Below, in pieces: positions 9,043 through 16,298 of a stretch of 64,000 bases of DNA. Position numbers and translations under genes: made by a program. Each line of letters opens with the position of its first letter. Position 1 is the first letter of the stretch. Source of the stretch: Halorussus salilacus (GTDB lineage: Archaea; Halobacteriota; Halobacteria; Halobacteriales; Haladaptataceae); NCBI RefSeq assembly GCF_024138125.1, contig NZ_CP099993.1:620001-684000 (forward strand), given 5' to 3'. The notes under the pieces are model-generated. The model saw nothing but the letters and a program-made list of their open reading frames with translations, ran no database searches and was not told the DNA's origin.

Positions 9043-10130
9043 TAGAGCATCACCCCGACGATGATGGCCGTGAGGATGAGATTGGCGAACGAAAGGACGA
9101 GCATGCCCTTCCAGCCGATCTCGATCAGCTGGTCGATCCGGACGCGCGGCACGGCCGACCGCGCCCACTGGGTGAACAGGAAGACCGCCCAGATCTTGAT
9201 GATGAACCAGACGAACCCTGGCAGTACCGGACCGGCCGGTCCGCCGAGGAACACGGTGGCGACGATGGCACCGCCGAGGAAGATGTGGATGAACTCGCCC
9301 ATGTAGAACAGGACGAAGTAGATGCTGGAGTACTCGGTCATGTACCCGGCGACGATCTCGGTCGGTGCTTCGGGGATGTCGAACGGGTTCCGCCCGACCT
9401 CCGCGAGGTTCGCGACCATGAACAGCACGAACGCGAACGGGTTCACGAAGGCGTACCACGACGGAATCGTTAGGCCGCCGAGGCTCACCAGCGGTTCGGC
9501 CTGCTGGGCGACGATTTCGCTCATCTGGAGCGTGCCCGCGAAGATGACGACCGACGCCGCGGTCACGATGAGCGGAATCTCGTACGCGATGTTCTGCGCG
9601 ATGGCGCGCAGACCGCCCATCAGCGAGTACTTGTTGCTCGAGGCGTACCCGGCCATCGCGAGCGCGAGGGTGGCGATGGAGGCCACCGCGAACACGAACG
9701 CGAGTCCGGTCTCGGGGTCGGCGATCTGGAGGTTGATTCCGAAGATCGACCCCATCGGGATGACCGCGAACCCGAGCAGCGCCGAGAGCGCGAGGATGAT
9801 CGGCGCGAGGTCGTACGCCGGACGGTCGACCCCGTCCGGGATGATGAGCTCCTTCGCCATGAGCTGGACCGCCGAGGCGGGGATGATGAGCAGGCCCGCC
9901 GGTCCCACGCGGTTGACGGCGATGCGGTCGGTGAACGCCGCGGTTATCTTGCGTTTGGCCCACGGACCGGCGACGCCAGCCTGCGCGAGCATGATGTTCG
10001 CGACGACGAACGCCGCGAGGAAGCCCGCGATGGCCTCCTGCCAGATGGCCATCTCGGAGCCGAACAGCAGGCGGCCGATGGTCTCGGGGAGCAGGGGGTC
10101 GGATTGGCCCTGCAGGGGGACGAACGTCAT
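9042..10130 (-). CDS. nuoH: Complex I subunit H
   Basis: A 362-residue membrane subunit with about eight helices that joins the peripheral arm to the membrane arm and lines the quinone channel. Family motifs include RIAVNRVGPAGLL near residue 70, a helix with PTEIVAGYMTEYSSIYF (the E-rich quinone-site loop), and WARSAVPRVRIDQLIEIGWK near the C-terminus. It overlaps nuoCD by four bases and nuoI by one. Confidence 0.96.
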   Translation of the reverse strand: MTFVPLQGQSDPLLPETIGRLLFGSEMAIWQEAIAGFLAAFVVANIMLAQAGVAGPWAKRKITAAFTDRIAVNRVGPAGLLIIPASAVQLMAKELIIPDGVDRPAYDLAPIILALSALLGFAVIPMGSIFGINLQIADPETGLAFVFAVASIATLALAMAGYASSNKYSLMGGLRAIAQNIAYEIPLIVTAASVVIFAGTLQMSEIVAQQAEPLVSLGGLTIPSWYAFVNPFAFVLFMVANLAEVGRNPFDIPEAPTEIVAGYMTEYSSIYFVLFYMGEFIHIFLGGAIVATVFLGGPAGPVLPGFVWFIIKIWAVFLFTQWARSAVPRVRIDQLIEIGWKGMLVLSFANLILTAIIVGVML

Positions 10131-11788
10131 CGGTCCACCTCCCCGAGAATCACGTCGAGGCTACCCAACGTCGCCACGAGGTCGGGCACGTACTCGCCCT
10201 TGCTCATCGCATTCAGCGCCGAGAGGTTACAGAAGCACGGGCTCCGAATCTTGAACCGGCCGGGCTTGTCGGTGCCGTCCGACCGGATGTAGATGCCGAG
10301 TTCGCCCTTCGCGCCCTCGACGGCCCGATAGACCTCGGTGTCGGGGTCGGGCTTGAGGGTCCGGGGGACGTTGGCCTGAATCGTCTGCTCCTCTTCGGGC
10401 CACTCTTCGAGCAGGTCGACACACTGGCTGATGATCTTGGCCGACTCCTCGACCTCCTGCATCCGGACGAGGAATCGCGCGTAGTTGTCACAGCCGTCCT
10501 CGGTCACGACGTTCCAGTCGAGTTCGTCGTAGTAGCCGTAGGGGTCGTCCCTGCGCAGGTCGTAGTCGACGCCCGACCCGCGGGCGACCGGACCAGTACA
10601 GCCGAACTGCTTGGCGTCCTCGGGGTCGAGGATGCCGGTCCCGATGGTCCGGGTCTGGAATATCTCGTTGCCCGTGATGAGGTCGTGGTACTCTTCGAGG
10701 GTCTCGGGCAGGTCGTCGATGAAGTCCCGAATCTTCCCGAAGAACTCCTCGCGGGGTTCCGGGATGTCCCAGACGACCCCGCCGAGTCGGAAGTAGTTGA
10801 ACATCATCCGCTGGCCCGTGAGGTCTTCGAGGATGTTCTGGACCTTCTCGCGGTCGCGCATCGCGTACATGAAGATGGCGGTGAAGTCGCCGTAGATGTC
10901 GAGCGCGAACGTCCCGACCGCCAGCATGTGGGCCGCGATGCGACACAGCTCGGCGCTCATCGTCCGGAGGACCTGCGCGTACTCGGGGACCTCGATGTCG
11001 TTGAGGTCCTCCGCCACGCGCGCGTACGCCCACTCGTTGAGCAGTCCCGCCGACGCGTAGTCCCACCGGTCGGGGTACGGCATGATCTGGTGGCGGTAGG
11101 TGCCCTGCTCGCACATCTGCTCCTCACAGCGGTGGAGGTAACCGATGTCGGGTTCGACGTCGGCGACCTGCTCGCCGTCGAGGACGGTCTTGAGGTGGAG
11201 CACGCCGTGGGTCGCTGGGTGGTGGGGACCGATGTTGATGAACATCGTGTCCGATTCGGCGTCCGACCGCCGGTCGTCCTGCAGGGGGTTCTTGTGCTCC
11301 TCGAACGAGACGATCTGGGGCTTGTCCTGGTCGTAGTCCGAGCTCAGGGGGTGGCCCTGCCACGTCTCGGGCAGGAGGATGCGCCGCAGGTCCGGGTGGC
11401 CGTCGTACTCGACGCCCACGAGGTCGTAGGCCTCCCGCTCGTGCCAGTTGGCCGTCTTGTACACCGACGCGGCCGACTCGCTCACCGGGTTCTCCGGGTC
11501 GGTGGGGACGACCACGCTGACCTCCTGAGTCCGGTCGGCGTACTTCGTCAGGTGGTAGATGGTCTCGTAGCGGTCCTCGTAGTCCTGCGCGGTGACCATC
11601 GAGAGGTGGTCGAACCCGGCCTCCTCGCGGAGGAGTTCGAGCGACTCCGCCACGTCGTCGGGCCGGACCACGAAGCCCTCGGCGTTGAGGTGGCTCTCGC
11701 GGCGAATCACGCGGTCGCCGAGCAGGGCGTCGAGCGCGTCGTAATCGACGCCCTCGGTGTCGGGAGTACGTACTTCCTGCGAACTCAT
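10127..11788 (-). CDS. nuoCD: Complex I fused subunit CD
   Basis: A 553-residue fusion of the 30-kDa (NuoC) and 49-kDa (NuoD) subunits. Residues 1 to about 165 are NuoC-like and end in the signature HPDLRRILLPETWQGHPL. From about residue 185 the 49-kDa domain begins (IGPHHPATHGVLHLKTVLDG), where the histidine pair lines the quinone pocket. The C-terminus VATLGSLDVILGEVDR matches the family end. The protein works in the peripheral arm. It overlaps nuoB by four bases. Confidence 0.96.
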   Translation of the reverse strand: MSSQEVRTPDTEGVDYDALDALLGDRVIRRESHLNAEGFVVRPDDVAESLELLREEAGFDHLSMVTAQDYEDRYETIYHLTKYADRTQEVSVVVPTDPENPVSESAASVYKTANWHEREAYDLVGVEYDGHPDLRRILLPETWQGHPLSSDYDQDKPQIVSFEEHKNPLQDDRRSDAESDTMFINIGPHHPATHGVLHLKTVLDGEQVADVEPDIGYLHRCEEQMCEQGTYRHQIMPYPDRWDYASAGLLNEWAYARVAEDLNDIEVPEYAQVLRTMSAELCRIAAHMLAVGTFALDIYGDFTAIFMYAMRDREKVQNILEDLTGQRMMFNYFRLGGVVWDIPEPREEFFGKIRDFIDDLPETLEEYHDLITGNEIFQTRTIGTGILDPEDAKQFGCTGPVARGSGVDYDLRRDDPYGYYDELDWNVVTEDGCDNYARFLVRMQEVEESAKIISQCVDLLEEWPEEEQTIQANVPRTLKPDPDTEVYRAVEGAKGELGIYIRSDGTDKPGRFKIRSPCFCNLSALNAMSKGEYVPDLVATLGSLDVILGEVDR

Positions 11789-12489
11789 GGCGAGTCAGCC
11801 CAGTTGTAGCGCATGACGAGGTCCTCCTCGTCGATCTCCTTCGCGAGCTTCTCGACCAGCTCGTCCTGTTCGAGGTCGCCGAACTGCTCCAGTTCGTACG
11901 GCTTGACGGTCACGGGACTGCTCTCGCCGTTGGCGATCCGCTCCTGGAGCTTGACGACGCCGTAGATGAGGGCCTCGGGGCGGGGCGGGCAACCGGGGAC
12001 GTGGATGTCCACCGGGATGACCTCCTCGGCACCCTTGATGACGTTGTAGCCCTCCTGGAACGGGCCGCCGGAGATGGCACACGACCCCATGTTCACGACG
12101 AACTTGGGCTCGGGCATCTGGTCGTACACCCGCTTCATCCGCGGGGCGAACTTCGTGACGATGGTGCCGGGCACGATCATCACGTCGGCCTGCCGGGGGG
12201 AGGCCCGCGGCACGCCCGACCCGAAGCGGTCGAGGTCGTGTTTGACCGCGTAGGTGTGCATCATCTCGATGCTACAGCACGCGATACCGAACTGTAGCAT
12301 GAACATCGACGACCCCCGCACCCAGTTCATGAACTTGTCGAACTTCGTGAGGATGAACGGCGAGGAGCCGAACGCCTCCCGTAGCTTCGAGTTGAACCGG
12401 TTGTCGACGCCCGGGCCCATCCGGGCCTCTCGGGTCTTGCTCTGGGGTTCTGTACTCCCGCTGATCGCGTCTCGTGGTTCGTTGCTCAT
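11785..12489 (-). CDS. nuoB: Complex I subunit B (cluster N2)
   Basis: A 234-residue protein carrying the terminal [4Fe-4S] cluster N2. Ligands are C71-C72 (CCSIEMM), C137 ([10 protein letters not shown]) and C167 (PGCPPRPEA), the normal set. The N-terminal 30 residues are a hydrophilic extension. It reduces the quinone together with the D domain. It overlaps nuoA by four bases. Confidence 0.97.
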   Translation of the reverse strand: MSNEPRDAISGSTEPQSKTREARMGPGVDNRFNSKLREAFGSSPFILTKFDKFMNWVRGSSMFMLQFGIACCSIEMMHTYAVKHDLDRFGSGVPRASPRQADVMIVPGTIVTKFAPRMKRVYDQMPEPKFVVNMGSCAISGGPFQEGYNVIKGAEEVIPVDIHVPGCPPRPEALIYGVVKLQERIANGESSPVTVKPYELEQFGDLEQDELVEKLAKEIDEEDLVMRYNWADSP

Positions 12490-12899
12490 TGTCTATCGAC
12501 GCTCCGTTGGGATTCGGTCGGGTTCTTGACCCACTCGACGGCACCCTGTCGCCACGCCCAACCGAGACCGACGACGAGGATGCCGATGAACGCCAGCATC
12601 GGATACAGTGCGCCTGCGAGTCCGACGCCTTCCATCGAGACCGCCTCCCGGTAGATGACCGTCCAGGGGAAGATGAGGACCGTCTCGATGTCGAACACGA
12701 CGAACAGTAGCGCGACCATGTAGTACTGGATGTTAAAGCGGATGCGCGTCCCGCCCGTCGGAACCTCACCGCTCTCGTACACGGTGGTTTTCCCTTTTTC
12801 GGGCACGCTCGGCCGGAGCAGGCTGGATACCGTCATCATCCCGAGCGGTATCAACAGCCCCACCAGCGCCAGCGCGCCAATAGCTATCCACGGATTCAT
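12486..12899 (-). CDS. nuoA: Complex I subunit A (first gene of nuo operon)
   Basis: A 137-residue protein with three membrane helices. The loop between helices 1 and 2 carries the NuoA signature (YESGEVPTGGTRIRFNIQYY), followed by a helix with the conserved acidic pair (FVVFDIETVLIFPW). It opens an eleven-gene unit, A-B-CD-H-I-J1-J2-K-L-M-N. No genes for the NADH-oxidising module (E, F, G) are present, so the electron donor is probably not NADH through NuoF. This is the usual haloarchaeal situation. Confidence 0.96.
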   Translation of the reverse strand: MNPWIAIGALALVGLLIPLGMMTVSSLLRPSVPEKGKTTVYESGEVPTGGTRIRFNIQYYMVALLFVVFDIETVLIFPWTVIYREAVSMEGVGLAGALYPMLAFIGILVVGLGWAWRQGAVEWVKNPTESQRSVDRQ

Positions 12900-12931
12900 T
12901 CTCCTACCACGCGGAGGTTATGACCGCACCC

Positions 12932-12938
12932 CTATAAG
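12932..12938 (-). promoter_or_regulatory. TATA box of the nuo operon
   Basis: Reading the minus strand, CTTATAG lies about 35 bases upstream of the nuoA ATG and is preceded by an A-rich element that could be the BRE. A transcript would start roughly ten bases before the ATG. A GGAG motif sits just before the start, so this leader may carry a ribosome site, unlike most genes here. Confidence 0.6.
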
Positions 12939-13157
12939 CGTTGATTCTTGTGATTCGCATGGATTCGGCCGCCTCACGCGCCTTTCGAGGGGTTGACGGT
13001 TACTGTCGAGAAACGGGAGGTTTCGAGGAGGAAGTGGCGGGACGCGAGCGGTCAGCCCCGCCGTCCCGCGAATCTCGATGCGGGATAACCGATAGTATGC
13101 CGACTCACCCCGATTCGGGGTCGTCCGCCGAGCGGACCCGTCCGATTAAGGTCGTCG

Positions 13158-13244
13158 TTACTCGCCGCCCTCGCGGAACCCGGGGGTCCCCTTCTCGTGG
13201 AGTCGCCGGGACACATCTTCATTAGTCACCCCGATCTTGGTCAT
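13158..13244 (-). pseudogene. purE: Duplicated 3' end of purE (fragment)
   Basis: The minus-strand reading VSRRLHEKGTPGFREGGE followed by a stop matches the C-terminus of the intact purE nearby (VSRDLHEKGTPGFREE). The two share an exact 17-base word, GTCCCCTTCTCGTGGAG, at 13186-13202 and 14462-14478, in the same orientation. Upstream of the homology the frame stays open to an ATG at 13244, giving a 28-residue ORF, but those first residues are probably fortuitous. I read this as a displaced purE 3' end marking the far boundary of the inserted halocin segment. Confidence 0.7.
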
Positions 13245-13411
13245 TTACGCGACAAGAAATATTATCGAGGTTTTGAATTGGCGCCGAGGAAAACCGAACA
13301 GCCTCCGCTTCGGTTGGCATGCAAAGTGCGTACAAACTTTCTGAATCAATCCGCGAGAGGGCTATTTAATAACTGAGTTTTCATTATTTATGCTAAATAA
13401 ATTAATAACAC

Positions 13412-13420
13412 TTATTTTTA
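13412..13420 (+). promoter_or_regulatory. TATA box of the halocin gene
   Basis: TTATTTTTA is centred about 28 bases upstream of the ATG at 13444. This is the distance for a leaderless haloarchaeal transcript and favours that start over the in-frame ATG at 13390. A second AT-rich box (CTATTTAATAA near 13362) could serve an earlier start. Confidence 0.55.
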
Positions 13421-13443
13421 CTATTCACAGATTCGTGATTGCA

Positions 13444-14193
13444 ATGGTGAAATCAAACCGTAGAAAGCTACTAAAGGCAGTAAGTACGGGAGTAGCGGCC
13501 AGTTCGGGGTTCGGACTCGGATCGACCAGTGTTGCCGGTTCTGAGGGCGATGGACCAGACCTTACGGAACTCGACGGTGAGCGGAAGAACCAACTCAGAG
13601 CGAAGGCAGTGAAGTCCCCCGAATTCAAGACGCTGAAACGTTATGTGAAGAAAACCTACGATGTTCGGCCGAGCATCTCGGATGCCAGCGCGTATAAGGT
13701 AGAAAACGGGAATGAGACACGGTACGGCGTTGAGATACCGCTTCCCGGTATCAAAGACTCCATTCACTCCGCGATAGCCGTGTTCGTTCGCGAGGGTGCA
13801 GTGATAGGAGCGTCTGGGAGTACGGCGAAAGTTGATGGCGAACAAGTAGTCCGATATACGCGGTTCAAAGCTGAGGACGGAGCAGTAACCGCCGAAAGTA
13901 TCTCGCTAGCCACGGAAGAAGATAGGAGGACTATTCTCAAGGACTATGGACCGTCAGGCCCACATCTCGCCGGTCAATGTAGCGACTGCGAATGGGCCAT
14001 CAGTCGCCTCTGTGGCTGGGGTTGTGGCATTTCGGCGGCCACCTTCTGTGGATTGATAGGTGTCGCCTATCCCATCGCTGGCATCGGATGCGGTTCGCTA
14101 TTTGCGCTGTACTGCTACGAACTCGACGCCTCCGGATCGTGTTACTACAAGGGGAGCGCGAAAGCGGATTGCGAATTTATGGGCTACTGCTGA
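13444..14193 (+). CDS. Halocin C8-like microhalocin precursor
   Basis: From the ATG at 13444 the product is 249 residues. It begins with a twin-arginine signal (NRRKLLKAVSTG), followed by a hydrophilic middle part (about 35-170) and a Cys-rich C-terminal domain of about 75 residues. That domain has ten cysteines; counted from the first (C179) they fall at 1, 4, 12, 16, 24, 38, 46, 55, 65 and 71. As I recall it, mature halocin C8 has ten cysteines in almost the same spacing, including the hydrophobic run between Cys 5 and Cys 6 (GLIGVAYPIAGIGC). In halocin C8 the precursor is cleaved, and the N-terminal part (HalI) gives immunity while the C-terminal peptide kills other haloarchaea. The same division is inferred here. 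Codon use is less GC-rich than in the neighbours, suggesting transfer. A longer start at 13390 would put the Arg pair too far from the N-terminus. Confidence 0.88.
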   Translation: MVKSNRRKLLKAVSTGVAASSGFGLGSTSVAGSEGDGPDLTELDGERKNQLRAKAVKSPEFKTLKRYVKKTYDVRPSISDASAYKVENGNETRYGVEIPLPGIKDSIHSAIAVFVREGAVIGASGSTAKVDGEQVVRYTRFKAEDGAVTAESISLATEEDRRTILKDYGPSGPHLAGQCSDCEWAISRLCGWGCGISAATFCGLIGVAYPIAGIGCGSLFALYCYELDASGSCYYKGSAKADCEFMGYC

Positions 14194-14241
14194 ACTCGAC
14201 CCCACCCGTAATCTACCCGTAATTTTCAATGTTAAGCGTAA

Positions 14242-14418
14242 ATGAAAGCTGGCATGGGATTGAGAGTGGGTAAGTCGAAGCGGAATCTCGTCTTGCTAGG
14301 TCAGTTCGTCGGCGTTGCCGCGTTGATCTGGGTGTTATACGGGTCCCTCGTCGAGAGTGTAATCGCCGGAGTGGTGACGGTCGCCCTCATGTACGCGCTA
14401 TTCTTTAGAAGCTCGTAA
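14242..14418 (+). CDS. Small two-helix membrane protein beside the halocin gene
   Basis: This 58-residue protein starts MKAGMGLRVGKSKRN and then has two hydrophobic segments (about 16-33 and 37-55), ending FFRSS. The positive N-terminus predicts both ends inside. It follows the halocin gene on the same strand after 48 bases containing a short direct repeat (ACCCGTAAT). I do not recognise the family. Its place in the cassette suggests a role in export or self-protection, but that is inference only. Confidence 0.6.
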   Translation: MKAGMGLRVGKSKRNLVLLGQFVGVAALIWVLYGSLVESVIAGVVTVALMYALFFRSS

Positions 14419-14439
14419 ACCGCCAGTCCGGAGTTACGG

Positions 14440-15069
14440 TTATTCCTCTCGGAATCCCGGCGTCCCCTTCTCGTGGAGGTCCCGCGAGACCTCCGCGACG
14501 CCCTCCTGCAGGTCGTCGTGGTACTCGACCAGTCGCTCGCGGAGGTCGTCGTGCTGGCGGGCGAGCATCTGGACCGCCGACAGCGCGGCGTTGAACGACT
14601 TGCCAGCGTCCACCGCGACGATGGGCGCACCGGTCGGCATCCCCACGACGGAGGGCAGGGACTTCTCCTGGACCGGCACCCCGACGACCGGCAGGGGGTA
14701 CGCCAGCGAGGCGGTCATGTTCGGCAGGTCGGCCGACTTGCCGCCCGCACCCGCGATTATCACGTCGAGCCCGCGCTCCTCGGCGGTCTCGGCGTAGGCG
14801 TACATGAGTTCGGGGGTGCGGTGGGCCGACACCACGTACGTCTCGAAGGTGAATCGGGCCTCGGGCGGGTCGTCGTAGTCGGTCACCTCCTCGAAGCCCA
14901 GTTCAGTCAGCGCGTCGTAGGCCCCGGGTCGGCCGTCCTCGGACCCGGCCATCACGTCGAGGTCCGAGTCGCTCCCCATCACGATGCCGATTTCGGGTGT
15001 GTCCTCGGGGTCCCTGTCGCGCTCTGCCTCGGCTCGCAGGTCGTCGATGAGTCTCTGGAGTTCGGTCAT
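14440..15069 (-). CDS. purE: N5-carboxyaminoimidazole ribonucleotide mutase
   Basis: A 209-residue PurE that converts N5-CAIR to CAIR in purine synthesis. The phosphate-binding motif GIVMGSDSDLDVM (about 27-39), the catalytic VVSAHRTPELM with its histidine, and the loop IAGAGGKSADLPNM are all present. It is longer than the usual 160 residues. An insertion of about 20 residues (GSEDGRPGAYDAL) lies before the SAHRTP motif, and there is a C-terminal helix ending HEKGTPGFREE. Its ATG overlaps the purK stop by four bases, so the two genes form one unit. Its 3' end is the boundary of the halocin island. Confidence 0.95.
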   Translation of the reverse strand: MTELQRLIDDLRAEAERDRDPEDTPEIGIVMGSDSDLDVMAGSEDGRPGAYDALTELGFEEVTDYDDPPEARFTFETYVVSAHRTPELMYAYAETAEERGLDVIIAGAGGKSADLPNMTASLAYPLPVVGVPVQEKSLPSVVGMPTGAPIVAVDAGKSFNAALSAVQMLARQHDDLRERLVEYHDDLQEGVAEVSRDLHEKGTPGFREE

Positions 15070-16205
15070 TCGAAGGTCACCTCCTCGCGCAGTCGGCGGG
15101 CGGTCGCCAGCAGTTCGTCGGTCGATTCGTCGTTTCGACCCACCAGCGTCATGTGGCCCATCTTCCGGAGTGGTCGGACCTCGCGCTTGCCGTACCAGTG
15201 GTAGCTCGCGCCGGGGTGAGCGAGGACGGACTCGACGCCCGCGGGATTCGCGGGCCGGGGCTCGGCCACGTCACCCAGCACGTTCGCCATCACCACGGGA
15301 CTCCGGAGGTCGGTCGCGCCGAGCGGTCGTCCGGTCACGGCGCGGGCGTGCTGTTCGAACTGCGAGGTCAGCGCGCCCTCGATGGTGTAGTGGCCCGAGT
15401 TGTGGGGCCGGGGCGCGATCTCGTTCACCAGAATTTCGCCGCCAGCGGTTTCGAAGAGTTCGATGCCGTACACGCCCCGGCCCGAGAGCAGGTCAAGTAC
15501 GTCCTCGGCGACCTCGCGGGCGCGCTCGGCCACGTCCTCGTCGGTCCGGGCCGGGACCACCGTCTCGCGGAGTATCTCCTCGCGGTGGACGTTCTCGCCC
15601 AGCGGGAAGGTCCGGGTCTCCTCGTCGCCCTTTACCCCGATTATCGACACCTCGCGCTCGAAGTCCACGAACCGCTCGGCCATCGCGGGACCGTCGAGTT
15701 CGTCGAGCGCGTCGAGGTCCTCGGCTCCCCGGACCGGGACGTTGCCCCGGCCGTCGTAGCCGCCCTCGCGGGCCTTCAGCATCACGTCGCCGAACTCGTC
15801 GAGCGCGGCTTCGAGGTCCGAGCGGTCGTCCACCCGCCGGAACTCCGGCACCGGGATTCCGGCCTCGCCGAGCGCCTCCTTCTGGACCAGCTTGTCCTGA
15901 ATCGTCCGGAGGGTCTCGGGGTCGGGGTGGACGGGCACGTCGTACTCCTCGCCGACGCGTTCGAGGGTGTCGGGGTCGGCCAACTCTATCTCGTACGTGA
16001 GGTAGTTCGCGCGCGAGGCGAGTTCCCGCACGCCGTCCTCGTCGCCGAAGTCGCCGACTATCTGGTCGCGGGCGACCGTCGAGGCCGGACACTCCGGGGT
16101 GGGGTCGAGCACGACCACCTCGATTCCGAGCGGTGCGGCCGCTTCCGCGAGCATCCGGCCGAGTTGCCCGCCGCCGACGACTCCGAGGGTCTCTGCGTCG
16201 CTCAT
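15066..16205 (-). CDS. purK: 5-(carboxyamino)imidazole ribonucleotide synthase
   Basis: A 379-residue ATP-grasp enzyme that makes N5-CAIR from AIR, bicarbonate and ATP. It begins with the dinucleotide-like VVGGGQLGRMLAEAA. The ATP-grasp core includes LKAREGGYDGRGN (about 142-154) and the metal-binding FETAGGEILVNEIAPRPHNSGHYT (about 260-285). The protein feeds its unstable product to PurE. A TATA box lies at 16232-16239. Confidence 0.95.
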   Translation of the reverse strand: MSDAETLGVVGGGQLGRMLAEAAAPLGIEVVVLDPTPECPASTVARDQIVGDFGDEDGVRELASRANYLTYEIELADPDTLERVGEEYDVPVHPDPETLRTIQDKLVQKEALGEAGIPVPEFRRVDDRSDLEAALDEFGDVMLKAREGGYDGRGNVPVRGAEDLDALDELDGPAMAERFVDFEREVSIIGVKGDEETRTFPLGENVHREEILRETVVPARTDEDVAERAREVAEDVLDLLSGRGVYGIELFETAGGEILVNEIAPRPHNSGHYTIEGALTSQFEQHARAVTGRPLGATDLRSPVVMANVLGDVAEPRPANPAGVESVLAHPGASYHWYGKREVRPLRKMGHMTLVGRNDESTDELLATARRLREEVTFE

Positions 16206-16231
16206 CTACCCCGATGTTGTGGACACGACTG

Positions 16232-16239
16232 CATAAGAT
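16232..16239 (-). promoter_or_regulatory. TATA box of purK-purE
   Basis: On the minus strand ATCTTATG is centred 30 bases upstream of the purK ATG, which fits a leaderless or nearly leaderless purKE transcript. Confidence 0.5.
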
Positions 16240-16298
16240 TTGCCAAATAGGGGCTTCAATATGCACGAACGTGAGGTATTAGTCGCGCTCGTCCGAGG

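Larger units (their letters stand above)
13186..14478. other. Small low-GC island at the purE 3' end
   Basis: The segment between the two purE 3' ends is about 1.28 kb and visibly richer in A+T than the flanks, especially 13225-13450. It carries only a halocin C8-like gene and a 58-residue membrane peptide. The boundaries are direct copies of the purE C-terminal codons. No integrase or transposase is present inside. This resembles the trace of integration or homologous exchange at the 3' end of a housekeeping gene. Confidence 0.6.

Noticed and set aside
8581-9963. A 460-residue fusion extending nuoI upstream through nuoH
   Set aside because: The extra part is an out-of-frame shadow of nuoH; the ATG at 9042 with the TAATG overlap gives a normal NuoI.
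12941-13225. 94-residue plus-strand frame between nuoA and the halocin island
   Set aside because: It lacks haloarchaeal amino-acid composition and reads antisense through the purE fragment.
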